A DNA stretch of 56,621 nucleotides, from the NCBI GenBank assembly GCA_022566355.1, contig JADFJB010000012.1:1-56621 (forward strand), given 5' to 3'. The DNA is from a candidate division KSB1 bacterium (GTDB lineage: Bacteria > Zhuqueibacterota > JdFR-76 > DREG01). This document shows positions 7,969 through 17,447 of this stretch, in pieces (the stretch's first letter is position 1; every line of letters starts with the position of its first letter). Under the pieces are notes generated by a model that had not been told where the DNA came from, made no database searches, and worked only from the letters and a program-made list of their open reading frames with translations. The position numbers and the translations under genes are program-made.

Positions 7969-9483
7969 ATGTTGAAGCAGATTTTTGAATTAGGTAAACT
8001 CGTACTCGCCGCGACTGATATTGAGCGTGTATTAGAATTATCGATGGACTATGCAATTGAAATTTCCGCCGCCGAAAGAGGTATGATTATTCTTTTTGAT
8101 GTGAAAGGTGATATCCAATTTGAAAGCGCCCGGAACCTCAACAAAGAAGATATAGAAAATCCACCATTCGAAATTAGTAGGACAATAATTAATGATGTTA
8201 TGTCAGGAGGAGAACCGATATGTATTGCCAATGTTCTGGATGATCCCAAGTTTCAAAGTAGCCGAAGCGCTACCCGTTTGAAGATCCTCTCTGTTATTTG
8301 TCTGCCGTTAATCCATGAAAACGAAATTTTTGGTGTCGTATACCTGGATAACCGCTCCTTTAAGGGAGCTTTTGGTACTGAAACAATGAACTTTGTCCAA
8401 GACTTTGCTGATTTCATTTCTTTGGCGGCCTATAATTCTTTAAAGAAAAAAGAACTTGTTACTCGAGTACATGCGCTTGAGGATGAGTTAAGGACGCAAT
8501 ACGATTTTAACACAATTGTTGGAAACTCCAATAAAATGATTAAAGTCCTGGAGGCAGTTTCTCAAGTGGCGGATACAAATGTCCCTGTCCTAATTGAGGG
8601 TGAGAGTGGTACTGGTAAGGAGCTAATTGCCAAAGCCATACACATTAACAGCAGCCGCCGGGAATGTCCTTTAATTACCCTAAATTGCGGAGCGCTGCCT
8701 GATAACTTATTGGAGTCAGAATTATTCGGGCACGAAAAAGGGGCTTTTACCGGTGCATTCAAAAAATATAAAGGGAAATTTGAACTTGCAGATGGAGGAA
8801 CTATTTTCTTAGATGAAATGGATGAGATGAGTTCGGCCATGCAAGTCAAATTACTTCGCGTCTTACAATGGGGTGAATTTAATCCATTGGGCAGCGAAGA
8901 GACCAAAACCTGTGATGTCCGCATAATCGCAACTTCCAAAACAAATTTGCAAGATTTAGTAAAAAAAGGAAAATTTCGAGAAGATCTATATTATCGCTTA
9001 AATATTTTCCGGATTAAGGTGCCTCCTCTCCGGGAAAGGAAAGAGGATATTTTACCCCTGGTAAAACATTTTTTACAAACGATAATTCCAGAATCCAAAT
9101 CCCTTCCGGTCTTGAGCAAATCGGTTGAAAAAGTCCTTGCCAATTATGAATATCCGGGTAACGTGCGCGAATTGGAGAATGTGCTAAAACATGCAGGCAT
9201 TCTCTGTAATGCCGATACCATTGAACTTGATCATCTGCCTTCTGAACTTACCGAACTAAAATTTGATGAGGATGAAACGGTATCCTCTCTTACATTCAAA
9301 GAAGCAAAAAAAGAAATTGTGGAAAAATTCGAACGACAATATCTTCAAAATATTTTGGATGAATGCGGGGGTGTAATCAATGAAGCAGCCAAACGTGCCG
9401 GTATGTATGAAAAAAATTTCCATGACAAACTAAACAAGTACAGCATTAGAGTCTCCAGGCAAAAGAAAAGTGACAATCTCTAA
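7969..9483 (+). CDS. GAF-domain sigma54-dependent transcriptional activator
   Basis: 504 residues. An N-terminal GAF domain (about 10-165) is followed by a short coiled linker and an AAA+ sigma54-interaction domain (about 180-415). Visible motifs are Walker A GESGTGKE, the sigma54-contact loop GAFTGA, Walker B GGTIFLDEMDEM, and the sensor region NVRELENVLKHA. The C-terminus has a Fis-type helix-turn-helix (INEAAKRAGMYEKNFHDKL). The protein should activate RNA polymerase-sigma54 in response to a signal sensed by GAF, or to phosphorylation by the kinase encoded 89 bp upstream; kinase-activator neighbours are known in myxobacteria and relatives. There is no receiver domain. The ribosome binding site is weak. 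Confidence 0.9.
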   Translation: MLKQIFELGKLVLAATDIERVLELSMDYAIEISAAERGMIILFDVKGDIQFESARNLNKEDIENPPFEISRTIINDVMSGGEPICIANVLDDPKFQSSRSATRLKILSVICLPLIHENEIFGVVYLDNRSFKGAFGTETMNFVQDFADFISLAAYNSLKKKELVTRVHALEDELRTQYDFNTIVGNSNKMIKVLEAVSQVADTNVPVLIEGESGTGKELIAKAIHINSSRRECPLITLNCGALPDNLLESELFGHEKGAFTGAFKKYKGKFELADGGTIFLDEMDEMSSAMQVKLLRVLQWGEFNPLGSEETKTCDVRIIATSKTNLQDLVKKGKFREDLYYRLNIFRIKVPPLRERKEDILPLVKHFLQTIIPESKSLPVLSKSVEKVLANYEYPGNVRELENVLKHAGILCNADTIELDHLPSELTELKFDEDETVSSLTFKEAKKEIVEKFERQYLQNILDECGGVINEAAKRAGMYEKNFHDKLNKYSIRVSRQKKSDNL

Positions 9484-9503
9484 ATCTCGATTATGAGATA
9501 TAA

Positions 9504-9623
9504 GTAACAAAGTAACAAAGTAACAAAGTAACAAAGTAACAAAGTAACAAAGTAACAAAGTAACAAAGTAACAAAGTAACAAAGTAACAAAGTAACAAAG
9601 GCACAAAGGCACAAAGGCACAGA
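9504..9623. repeat. Octamer tandem repeat array (GTAACAAA)n
   Basis: Twelve perfect copies of the 8-bp unit GTAACAAA (9504-9599), then three variant units (GGCACAAA, GGCACAAA, GGCACAGA). The array starts about 20 bp after the stop codon of the sigma54 activator. The same unit family recurs at 23628-23743. An 8-bp unit shifts frame each copy, so the long minus-strand open frame across it is an artefact. Confidence 0.9.
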
Positions 9624-9646
9624 GCTGTGAAACGTGGCTGTTTTTG

Positions 9647-9719
9647 GTAGGACAGATATTCTTGTCTGTCTGTTTGGATCTCAACCTCAGGTTTGGACAG
9701 ACAGGAATGTCTGTCCTAC
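9647..9719. repeat. Imperfect inverted repeat element
   Basis: Two arms of about 30 bp, one starting GTAGGACAGATATTC and the other ending GAATGTCTGTCCTAC, face each other around a 13-bp centre. Each arm also contains its own small palindrome around GACAGA/TCTGTC. The structure would fold into a long hairpin and looks like a small non-coding mobile repeat. Confidence 0.6.
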
Positions 9720-9771
9720 TGGTTCATTAGAATAGGGCAATCCACCGGGTCGACTATTTTACACACCCCTG

Positions 9772-9800
9772 AAAATCCCGCCCCAGGGCGGGATTTTTTT
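9772..9800. terminator. Strong intrinsic terminator
   Basis: A perfect 12-bp stem, AAAATCCCGCCC against GGGCGGGATTTT, followed by a run of seven T. The A-run on the other side would let it work in both directions. It lies about 290 bp after the activator gene, beyond the repeats. Confidence 0.75.
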
Positions 9801-9968
9801 CCCCTTTCAAGAGAGGGGAATTCCAACATCCAACAACTAACCACCTAATTCCTATACCTTATACCTTAGATATAGATATTAAATATTTAAGGTTCTTTCG
9901 ACTTTTCGTTGCACACCTTAGTATGTAACTATTTAGTGCTTGACCGAAAACTCTTTGCCCTTACCACT

Positions 9969-10133
9969 CATTGTCATTTCGATCCGCCAGCTGGCGGAAA
10001 GAAATCTTATAAGTTTCTGTAATTCTAATATCTCAACATTGTTTTAAAAAAAGATTTCTCCTCGCGGAGTTTATCCTGAGCGCAGCCGAAGGTCTTTTTC
10101 GTCCCGTCTAGACGGGACTCCTCGCAATGACAC
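9969..10133. repeat. Second type of non-coding inverted-repeat element
   Basis: The ends read ATTGTCATTTCG and CGCAATGACAC, a short inverted pair. Inside are palindromes (CCGCCAGCTGGCGG and GTCCCGTCTAGACGGGAC) and the stretch TCCTGAGCGCAGCCGAAGG, common in dispersed repeats of environmental genomes. No gene is visible. The rest of 9801-10483 is AT-rich and holds nothing else I can name. Confidence 0.45.
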
Positions 10134-10483
10134 TTGTTTTTGAATAATTCAATTGTTGCAACTTTTTCGCGGAAGAATCCTATTTAAATATTCCTCTCAA
10201 CATTCGATATCCTAATACTTCCATTAATTCTTTACACCACGCCAAAAAAAACATCAATAATTAGTAAAATTGCCAGTTAAAACTGGTAATATTGCTAGTT
10301 CTTAATGGGTTTCTAATTGACTTTATGGGGTAGTTCTTTCATTCAAAAAACATATTTAAGCCATTTATAAATAATAGGATAGGTTATTAATGATTTGGTT
10401 TAATAAGTCACTGATTTTAAAAGTGGTACGAAGTTTGAGTCCAGTCATGATAAATCTGATAATTGTCAAAGGCAGAGGTTATG

Positions 10484-11596
10484 ATGAAAAATATTTTGTT
10501 GTCATTAAGTTTTTTAGTTTTTAGCAATAATTCAAACGGTGCACAAAATAAGGAAATCAATCTAAATATTTCGTCTGAATCAGCCACAAATTCAGTTTAT
10601 ATAGAATCATTAGTCCAGCTTAGCCTGGATTATTTAAACCACAATCAATTCGATAGTGTCTTCGCTATCAGTAAAAAGCTCCAATCTGTTTTTCCCCAGG
10701 ATCCTAAAGGATACTTGATAGAAGCCAATGCTTGCCAGGTTATGATGCGTGATTATCGAGTACGAATTCAGGAAGAGCGTTTTGAGAAGCAGATCTTCCA
10801 TGCCATAAAATTAGCCAGAGACAAATTGAAAGAAGAGAAGACTGCTGAAAACTATTTTTTCCTGGGTTCAGCACAAGGTTATCTCAGCTTTCACCAATTT
10901 CGCAAGGGACAGTGGCTAAAAGCGCTTAATGGCATTTTAAAGAGCATCAATAAATTCAGGAGAGCATACTCTGTAGACAAAAATTTTGTAGATCCATTAT
11001 TAGGACTGGCTCTATACGAATATGGTAAAAGTAAGGTTCCATTGTTAGGAGGCGACCTGGATAAAGCTATTCAATATCTCGAGAAGGTCGAGGGAGGAGC
11101 TAAATATGTTGCAGCAGATGCCTTATATTCCAAACAACTTGTCTATTTCCAGATGGAAGAATTCGAAAAAGCGTTGACCGTAAACGATCGCATCTATGCA
11201 CGTTATCCAAAAAGCGCTGTATGCCTCTATAATCGAGGATTGCTGTTAGAAAAAGCGGGGCGAGATGAAGATGCCATTGAAACCTGGAAATCTCTCATCA
11301 CGGTAATTGAAGCGTTTGTCAAACCGAGCAATGGTTATCTCGCTGAATGTCATTATCATCTGAGTAAAATTTATTTTGAATTAGGCCAATCAGAGAAAGC
11401 TGTACATCAACTAAACAAGGCTGTGCAATATGTTTCCCGTTACAAACCTGAAGAGGAACTGGATGGTCCATATGTATCCTTTAAGGATGTGAAGAAAGCG
11501 ATTCGTAAGCTGAATGCTAAATATGACATAGCAAATGGAAATCACAGATCGTCAGCCAAACAATCAGAAGCGGTCCAAGCTTTAGTAGCTCAATAA
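10484..11596 (+). CDS. Exported tetratricopeptide-repeat protein
   Basis: 370 residues from ATG 10484; the open frame extends to a TTG at 10463, but AGAGG before the ATGs and a clean signal peptide (MKNILLSLSFLVFSNNSNGA) favour the later start. The mature part is mostly helical and contains TPR-like units, clearest near residues 195-280 (AADALYSKQLVYFQMEEFEKAL; CLYNRGLLLEKAGRDEDAIETW) and 305-330 (HYHLSKIYFELGQSEKAVHQL). It probably acts as a periplasmic scaffold. It is the first of a series of closely spaced plus-strand envelope genes: 21 bp separates it from the next. Exact role unknown. Confidence 0.75.
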   Translation: MKNILLSLSFLVFSNNSNGAQNKEINLNISSESATNSVYIESLVQLSLDYLNHNQFDSVFAISKKLQSVFPQDPKGYLIEANACQVMMRDYRVRIQEERFEKQIFHAIKLARDKLKEEKTAENYFFLGSAQGYLSFHQFRKGQWLKALNGILKSINKFRRAYSVDKNFVDPLLGLALYEYGKSKVPLLGGDLDKAIQYLEKVEGGAKYVAADALYSKQLVYFQMEEFEKALTVNDRIYARYPKSAVCLYNRGLLLEKAGRDEDAIETWKSLITVIEAFVKPSNGYLAECHYHLSKIYFELGQSEKAVHQLNKAVQYVSRYKPEEELDGPYVSFKDVKKAIRKLNAKYDIANGNHRSSAKQSEAVQALVAQ

Positions 11597-11617
11597 AAAA
11601 TATAGGGAAAATCTATA

Positions 11618-13252
11618 ATGATTAATCGGATGACAAAAAAACCTAACACGTACAAACATCAAACACAATTGCTTTCCCTGCTATTTTTAGTCACTTCGAT
11701 TCTCGGCTGTTTCCCGAGCAAAAAAGTGATGTTAATCCAGCCTGATAGTATAGAACCTGGCACTCATATTAAATCCCCGGTAAAAGCCTTTTTGTTTGAT
11801 TCTTCTGTTATGTTGTTCCCCAATGGATTTAGTGTTTCGAATGATACTGTAATAGGATATAGCCGACGATTTTGGATAGATAAAAAAGACGATACCTTGC
11901 GACAAAGAAAAATTCAATTAGATAGCATCGCTGCGATGACATATTACGAATTAAAAAGTTCAGGGGAAAGTATTCTTGGTTCAGGACTTTTGGGCTTATA
12001 CGGAGGAATATTGACGCCTTTATCTCTTTACTGTATTTCTTGTCCTAAATGCTGTTTTGGATCTTGTCCAACTGTTTATGGCCTCACAGAGGAGAATTAC
12101 GACTTACAAGCTGAACTATTTTCCTACAGTATTTCGAAATATTTTCAGGAATCAGACCTAGACCGCGTGTCCAAAGAAATTACCAATAAAAAGCAATTTC
12201 GAATTCGATTATCCAATGAAGCCCTGGAAACGCATTACATTAATCAATTTGTCATACTAAAAGTAGATCATCAGGAGGGGACCGAAGTATACCCGACCAG
12301 CTCGGGAGAATTACTGTCTATAAATAGATTAACCTCGCCTGTGCATGTCATAAATTCTATGGGTGAAATTGTTACACAACGTATTGAAAACAAAGACAAT
12401 GATTGCTACAGAAGTGATTGGGGCATAGTAAGAAATTTATCTAACGACAACACAACTGACTGGCTGGATATCACTTTAGATGTTCCCAGAGACAGACAAA
12501 ATGTAAACATGGTGGTTCGAATGCGGAATACCCTATTGAGCACTATTCTTTTTTATGATGTGGTTCTTGCTTCCCAGGGTATCCATGCAATTGAGTGGAC
12601 TGAAAAGATGAACACCGACCCATTGTATGCTTCGAAATTTAATTCTCTGTATAAATCGTATGCCGGCATTAAAGTGAAAATTCATCAAAATGGACAATGG
12701 CAGCAAGTGACCACAATTGGGGATGTAGGGCCGTTATTATGGAAAGATGTTGGAGTGAAAATACCTATTCAGATAGACGATTCAGATATTGATAACAAAT
12801 TGTTAATCCGTTTAGAATTTTTTCCGGATAACTTTATGATTGACTATATCGGTTATGAAGAGAATAGCCAATCCTCAGAATCATTGCATATAAAAGAATT
12901 CCTGCCAGAGAGCATCTATGATGATTCGGGCACAGTTAGAAATGATATTCTCTCCCTCATCCAAAAAGACGATTCTCAATTCCTGGTCACCAATCCTGGT
13001 GAATCCTATTATTTTGACTACAACATTGACCACACCAATGATATGGAAACCACGCTGTTTATTCGTTCGAAAGGTTACTATACAGAATGGATACGGGGAG
13101 AATGGCTGACTACCAGAGAACAGGATTACCACTTTGATCTCCGCGAGGTTGATAAAGCAATCGCCCGGCTCAAACAAAGCTGGTTAGATAACCGGGAATT
13201 GCTCGAGAACGAATTTTTCAAAACTAGAATTCCACTGAAGGAGGAACGATGA
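11618..13252 (+). CDS. Large lipoprotein of unknown function
   Basis: 544 residues with a long basic N-terminus, a hydrophobic stretch and a lipobox (VTSILGC, Cys at about residue 31), so likely a lipoprotein. A notable Cys-rich segment near residue 140 (YCISCPKCCFGSCPTVYG) follows a glycine-rich hydrophobic stretch; similar CPxxY segments occur in uncharacterised proteins of this type. The remainder is beta-rich, with jelly-roll-like alternation in the C-terminal half. I do not recognise a catalytic motif. Its stop codon overlaps the start of the next gene (ATGA), so the two are translationally coupled. Confidence 0.7.
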   Translation: MINRMTKKPNTYKHQTQLLSLLFLVTSILGCFPSKKVMLIQPDSIEPGTHIKSPVKAFLFDSSVMLFPNGFSVSNDTVIGYSRRFWIDKKDDTLRQRKIQLDSIAAMTYYELKSSGESILGSGLLGLYGGILTPLSLYCISCPKCCFGSCPTVYGLTEENYDLQAELFSYSISKYFQESDLDRVSKEITNKKQFRIRLSNEALETHYINQFVILKVDHQEGTEVYPTSSGELLSINRLTSPVHVINSMGEIVTQRIENKDNDCYRSDWGIVRNLSNDNTTDWLDITLDVPRDRQNVNMVVRMRNTLLSTILFYDVVLASQGIHAIEWTEKMNTDPLYASKFNSLYKSYAGIKVKIHQNGQWQQVTTIGDVGPLLWKDVGVKIPIQIDDSDIDNKLLIRLEFFPDNFMIDYIGYEENSQSSESLHIKEFLPESIYDDSGTVRNDILSLIQKDDSQFLVTNPGESYYFDYNIDHTNDMETTLFIRSKGYYTEWIRGEWLTTREQDYHFDLREVDKAIARLKQSWLDNRELLENEFFKTRIPLKEER

Positions 13253-13833
13253 AAAAGAACATCATTTTACCCATTGTTTATATCGTAATTGTTTCTGGTC
13301 TGAATTCCTGTGCCCCTCAAATCAGGAGCCTGCAACCCAATGGAGACACAGCTCAGATTATCCTGAAAGACAAACGGGAGTTTGTCGGCGAATTGCTGGC
13401 AATCTCTGATAGTACTGTGCTTGCAGATTTACAGCCTGGTTCTAAGGATCGATCGGACCTTTCCAAGAGACGTATTACTGAGATACATTTTGATGACCTG
13501 CAATCAATTCGTATTAACGATTATTCTAACACAAAATGGAAACAAGCGATAATACTTTTTGAGGTGATACCCACAATATTAATGGGCATTGCTGCAGGTT
13601 CAGAAGACACCGAACCATTACAAGTAATGGCAATTCTTTCTATTCCGACATTCTTAAGTTTGGCAATTCTTGCGTCTTCTACACCAGCTCCCCCGGGTAT
13701 TACAGCTCCACATTCAACAGACCAATTCATGGACATGAAAAAATATTCGCGATTTCCACAGGGATTGACTGGAGCTCAATTAGACAAACTGTTGACCGTA
13801 AAAAAGCAGAGTAAAGTTAGTCAAATAAACTAA
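13249..13833 (+). CDS. Small lipoprotein with Sm-like N-terminal segment
   Basis: 194 residues; signal peptide with lipobox SGLNSC (Cys at about residue 21). Residues about 36-90 read IILKDKREFVGELLAISDST and then strands ending HFDDLQSIRI. This resembles an LSm-like beta-barrel pattern (a polar beta-hairpin, then an I-x-x-DIxxI strand); it is an inference only. A hydrophobic segment of one or two helices follows (about 98-145). The gene overlaps the preceding lipoprotein gene by 4 bp and has a GGAGGA ribosome binding site. A similar segment occurs in the lipoprotein at 16652. Confidence 0.65.
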   Translation: MKKNIILPIVYIVIVSGLNSCAPQIRSLQPNGDTAQIILKDKREFVGELLAISDSTVLADLQPGSKDRSDLSKRRITEIHFDDLQSIRINDYSNTKWKQAIILFEVIPTILMGIAAGSEDTEPLQVMAILSIPTFLSLAILASSTPAPPGITAPHSTDQFMDMKKYSRFPQGLTGAQLDKLLTVKKQSKVSQIN

Positions 13834-13869
13834 AAATGTCACAATTCAAATACAATAGGAGTCTCATTC

Positions 13870-14811
13870 ATGCAAAGTCTTAAACCCAATCATTTAGAAC
13901 GATTTACCGCCTTTTTCGCAATAGGATTCGGGACACTCATTTGGGTGTTGAGCGGGTTTTCCTCAGAAGGTGCCAGATTGTTGATGCTAAATATTGGAGT
14001 TGCTGCAATTGTTCTCCTAACTCTACCAAATCTAAGGAGTGCTAAGAATCTAGTAGCTATTTTCTTTGGCATTGCCTTGCCCTTGCTGGTTTTTTACCTA
14101 TTCTACCGCGAATCTATGCTTGTGCTTGGTATGCCGAATATAGAATGGCATGATCTTCAAGTATCTTTTCTTGAGGCAGGCTTGTGGCAACACAAGGAAA
14201 ATAATTTCATCCCATTGATCGGTGATTGGTTTGCTTTTTCTTATATGGTATATGTGCCAATGATTATACTTGTCATAGTGATGCTCATAATCCGTACTCC
14301 TCAAGGGTCTCAAAAATCTGCAGAATCAATTGTCAGGCATATCTGTTTAGCATGGGCTATGTGCTATATCACCTTTGTTACCTATCCTGTGCTTGGCCCA
14401 CGGCTCTTCTATCCTGATCTGCAAGGCCCAAGGATGGGCAGTGGTCTTTTTTCGATTCTGGCTCAGTTTAACCACAACAATGGTATGCTCTATGGAGGAT
14501 CCTTTCCAAGCGCTCACGTGGCGGCAATCATTGTTGTACTATGGAACGCCTGGAAAGCACGGTTGCCCTGGTTTTGGGTATTCTTATTTCTTGGAGTTAA
14601 CCTGATCGCGGCCACCGTGTATTTGTGCTATCACTATGTGTCGGACATACTCGCTGGATTGATGGTTGGCTTTTTGGCAATTTCACTCGATCGCTTGTGG
14701 ATGATGAAGAGATTAAATGTTGTATCCATTTTATACTCCAACAAAAGAATCAATACAATAACTCAGAAGGTCTCTATGTATCTATCCGAATCCAGGATAA
14801 AATTAAAATAG
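13870..14811 (+). CDS. PAP2-family membrane phosphatase/phosphotransferase (Aur1-like)
   Basis: 313 residues, about six transmembrane helices. The second and third PAP2 motifs are clear: GGSFPSAHVAA (about 215-225, catalytic His) and YLCYHYVSDILAG (about 251-263). The first motif is the degenerate GPRLFYP at about 178, as in the Aur1/inositolphosphotransferase-like branch. Such enzymes remove or transfer phosphate-linked head groups of lipids on the outer face of the inner membrane. It sits between lipoprotein genes and a lipase gene, which suggests lipid turnover. An AATAGGAG ribosome binding site lies 10 bp before the ATG. Confidence 0.85.
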   Translation: MQSLKPNHLERFTAFFAIGFGTLIWVLSGFSSEGARLLMLNIGVAAIVLLTLPNLRSAKNLVAIFFGIALPLLVFYLFYRESMLVLGMPNIEWHDLQVSFLEAGLWQHKENNFIPLIGDWFAFSYMVYVPMIILVIVMLIIRTPQGSQKSAESIVRHICLAWAMCYITFVTYPVLGPRLFYPDLQGPRMGSGLFSILAQFNHNNGMLYGGSFPSAHVAAIIVVLWNAWKARLPWFWVFLFLGVNLIAATVYLCYHYVSDILAGLMVGFLAISLDRLWMMKRLNVVSILYSNKRINTITQKVSMYLSESRIKLK

Positions 14812-14839
14812 GATTACTTAAGAATAAAGAAAGTTACTG

Positions 14840-15661
14840 ATGATGAATTTTGATAATAGCTGGCAAGCATTGTTCCGTCCGAGTCAATCGAATCATTTTT
14901 TTGATCTAACAAATACTAGAAGAATCAGGATCGATTCACCATACTTCTGCCCCATAAATGCGTGGTGGCTTGCTGAGATTTCGAGATTGATATATAAACA
15001 CAATGGCACAACAAAAGCTCGAACTTATTTTTTGCAAAATGTGAATTTTACGGAGGTAAGTTTTTTTGACCGTGGAGGTACACAATGTTCGATTATTTTC
15101 TCGAGAGATTGTAACAATAAAAAATTTGCAATTCTTGTATTCAGGGGAACCAATGAGCTAATTGATTATATCTCAGACATAAAAACGGGTATGGTAAAAT
15201 GGAGAAAAGGTGGTTCTGTTCATAGAGGTTTTTGTGATTCATTTTTCAATAGTTGGCCATTGGTTTCCAAAGAATTGGAAAGGATAAAAGTACCCATCAT
15301 ATTTACTGGTCACAGTCAAGGCGGGGCTCTGGCTACGTTAGCAGCTTCAATGAGGGCTCCAAATGTACTTTATACATTTGGATCTCCTAAAGTTGGTGAT
15401 AAAAAATTTAAAGATACTTTAGAAAAGGTAAAGATTTACAGGGTAGTTAACAATAGTGACATCATCACCAAATTACCAATTTCTATACCCAATTGTAAAT
15501 ACGTACACGTTGGAAAATTGCAATGCCTGGAGGAAAATTTAAACAATAACATAATGAAGTTATCAAAGTACAAACACTTAAGATGGTATGATCCGCCAAG
15601 AATTCTGAGTGAGCATGCACCTGTGAATTATGTAGCAAGACTTGAAAGGTTATTACTGTAA
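14840..15661 (+). CDS. Class 3 lipase (alpha/beta hydrolase)
   Basis: 273 residues. It has the Lipase_3 signature FTGHSQGGALATL (nucleophile Ser near residue 157), an upstream ILVFRGT oxyanion strand, an Asp in NNSDIITKLP and a His in EHAPVNY near the end, giving a complete triad in the usual order. There is no signal peptide, so it is either cytoplasmic or exported another way. It follows the PAP2 gene by 28 bp and is likely co-transcribed. Substrate unknown; triacylglycerol or phospholipid esters are typical for the family. Confidence 0.85.
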   Translation: MMNFDNSWQALFRPSQSNHFFDLTNTRRIRIDSPYFCPINAWWLAEISRLIYKHNGTTKARTYFLQNVNFTEVSFFDRGGTQCSIIFSRDCNNKKFAILVFRGTNELIDYISDIKTGMVKWRKGGSVHRGFCDSFFNSWPLVSKELERIKVPIIFTGHSQGGALATLAASMRAPNVLYTFGSPKVGDKKFKDTLEKVKIYRVVNNSDIITKLPISIPNCKYVHVGKLQCLEENLNNNIMKLSKYKHLRWYDPPRILSEHAPVNYVARLERLLL

Positions 15662-15747
15662 ATCTTAACAAATTGAAAGGATCATTAAACTTTGAACTGG
15701 ATAAATAAAGCTCTCTTAAATCCAAAAAGATCGAAAGGAGAATCATC

Positions 15748-16608
15748 ATGAAGAAAATCACATTAAAGTACGTGATCATCATCACAATCTTATTAGGATT
15801 CTGGTCGAAAACAACATCTCTTTTGGCTCAATCTATCTGGCTTCCACAAAGCGATGTTAATAGCATTACGATTGAAGCTCTCAAACCTAACTTTGACAGT
15901 GAATTCGGTTTTTCTACCGCTTCTGCAGCAATTTTTCTTTCAGGTCGTTTCTCTATAAAGGAGAATGTGTTTTTTATTGTAGAACTGCCATTTGTGCATA
16001 GCAATCGTGATGAAATAAAAATAGTCAACCCTGCAACTGGAGAAATCTTCTTCCAAATAGATCCTGAGTCTGAGACCATGATTGGCAATCCTTATATCGG
16101 CTTTGAGTTCCACAGGACAGGTTCCCGGATATTTACGGAGGTCGGAATACAAGCGCCTATTGCGTCTGATGATAAACCGGATGCAGCACAGTTTGGAGTG
16201 TCCGCTGATTTTGACCGGATTGAAGCCTTTGCTCCTCATTTACTCAAAATTAGTGGAAAGATCAATTACTATAACAAGAATTCATCCAATGTTGTAGTCC
16301 GGCTTCGTGGAGGCCCAACAGTTTGGATTCCTACCGAAGAAGGCGATGCTGAACTACTTGCCGATTATAGCGCCCAGGTAGGATACGTAGGTAAACAGAT
16401 CAGTATTATCGGTGGTTTAACCGGTAGAATGATTGTTACTGAATCTGACATTGATATCGGGGAACGGACCTCTCATCATTTGGGAGCTTCAGCATTTCTT
16501 ATTTCAGGCGCTTTGCAACCTGGTATCCATGTAAAATTTCCGTTAGACGAGGCATTTGATAATATAAATTATGTGCTTGGTGTAACATTGGCCATCCAGT
16601 TGAAATAA
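15748..16608 (+). CDS. Outer membrane beta-barrel-like protein
   Basis: 286 residues with a signal peptide (about 1-27, ending LLAQ). The mature protein is made of alternating amphipathic strands with glycine and aromatic residues (FFIVELPFVHSNRDE; NPYIGFEFHRTGSRIF; VVRLRGGPTVWIP) and ends VTLAIQLK. This pattern fits an outer-membrane barrel of the type annotated as putative transporter or meta-pathway phenol-degradation-like barrel; I cannot name the family with certainty. A GAAAGGAG site precedes the ATG. The genes on both sides are in the same direction. Confidence 0.65.
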   Translation: MKKITLKYVIIITILLGFWSKTTSLLAQSIWLPQSDVNSITIEALKPNFDSEFGFSTASAAIFLSGRFSIKENVFFIVELPFVHSNRDEIKIVNPATGEIFFQIDPESETMIGNPYIGFEFHRTGSRIFTEVGIQAPIASDDKPDAAQFGVSADFDRIEAFAPHLLKISGKINYYNKNSSNVVVRLRGGPTVWIPTEEGDAELLADYSAQVGYVGKQISIIGGLTGRMIVTESDIDIGERTSHHLGASAFLISGALQPGIHVKFPLDEAFDNINYVLGVTLAIQLK

Positions 16609-16651
16609 TTATTAAGTGCTGTCGTCCGGATTATAATAAGAGGAGGTAAAA

Positions 16652-17401
16652 ATGGTTACTTCAAACAAGATAAAAAACTATTCATCTTTATCCGGTAGAT
16701 TATCAAAACTCTTAACTGTTTTAGCTATCTCAATAACCTTTCTCATATTGAATGGTTGTAGCATTATGGGATTAGCAATCGGTGAAGCAGCGGATGCTTC
16801 AAAACCGGACCGTTATACGCTTTCACAAGGCCAGGTACGCTCTTTGGAAAAAGGGGAAAAACTTGAACTATTACTAAGGAATGGGGAAAAGAAATCCGGC
16901 AAATTCTTTCGAATAGTTCGAACTCCGGAACAGCAATATGCTCGTATTTATTCATTGGCTAGGAAACAAATAAGTAATTTGACTTCTCTGCCAAACTTAG
17001 GAGAGCAGCTGACAATCATTCAGAATAGCAATACGCCGGTTATCTGCAATTTAATAGGGGTTGATTTCAATTATCTCGAAATAAATGTGGACTATCAAAC
17101 CGATCCAACTAAAGTCTACCTGGATAGTGTTGCTTCCATAGTCACTTTTGATGGCAATACGATTGATGGAACCATCATTAGAGATCTAGTGGCTAATGGT
17201 GAAATTTCCTCTTTTTCTATAATACAATTGGATGAAAAAATAGGGACTACTACTACTACTATTTCCAGTATAGCTTTGCACGATATATCCAAAATAGAAA
17301 TGCATAGTACAAAAAAGGGAAAGTTTGTAGGTTTTGGTATGGGTTTGATAATTGACATAGTAATAGTTTCTATAAGTCGAATTAGGGACTGGTATAATTA
17401 A
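16652..17401 (+). CDS. Lipoprotein with Sm-like segment
   Basis: 249 residues; a long N-terminus, hydrophobic stretch and lipobox LILNGC (Cys near residue 36). Residues about 64-80 (EKLELLLRNGEKKSGKF) resemble the segment in the lipoprotein at 13249 (IILKDKREFVGELLAI), and a second such strand set leads to DISKIEMH near 210-215. The C-terminal 25 residues contain a hydrophobic stretch (GFGMGLIIDIVIVSI). The two lipoproteins may be distant paralogues. AGAGGAGG lies just before the ATG. Function unknown. Confidence 0.6.
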   Translation: MVTSNKIKNYSSLSGRLSKLLTVLAISITFLILNGCSIMGLAIGEAADASKPDRYTLSQGQVRSLEKGEKLELLLRNGEKKSGKFFRIVRTPEQQYARIYSLARKQISNLTSLPNLGEQLTIIQNSNTPVICNLIGVDFNYLEINVDYQTDPTKVYLDSVASIVTFDGNTIDGTIIRDLVANGEISSFSIIQLDEKIGTTTTTISSIALHDISKIEMHSTKKGKFVGFGMGLIIDIVIVSISRIRDWYN

Positions 17402-17447
17402 TATTGATTAGAGGTTTTGGAATTCAGCTAAAATAAAAGGAAGAAAA

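Noticed and set aside
9504-9623. CRISPR array
   Set aside because: The units are 8 bp with no spacers and no cas genes are in the window.
9430-9684. Minus-strand open frame of 84 codons with LLLCYFV repeats
   Set aside because: It is the translation of the 8-bp tandem array in a frame-cycling pattern, with no ribosome binding site or related protein.
10463-10483. TTG start for the TPR protein at 10463
   Set aside because: It would put extra polar residues before the signal peptide and has no ribosome binding site; ATG 10484 fits better.
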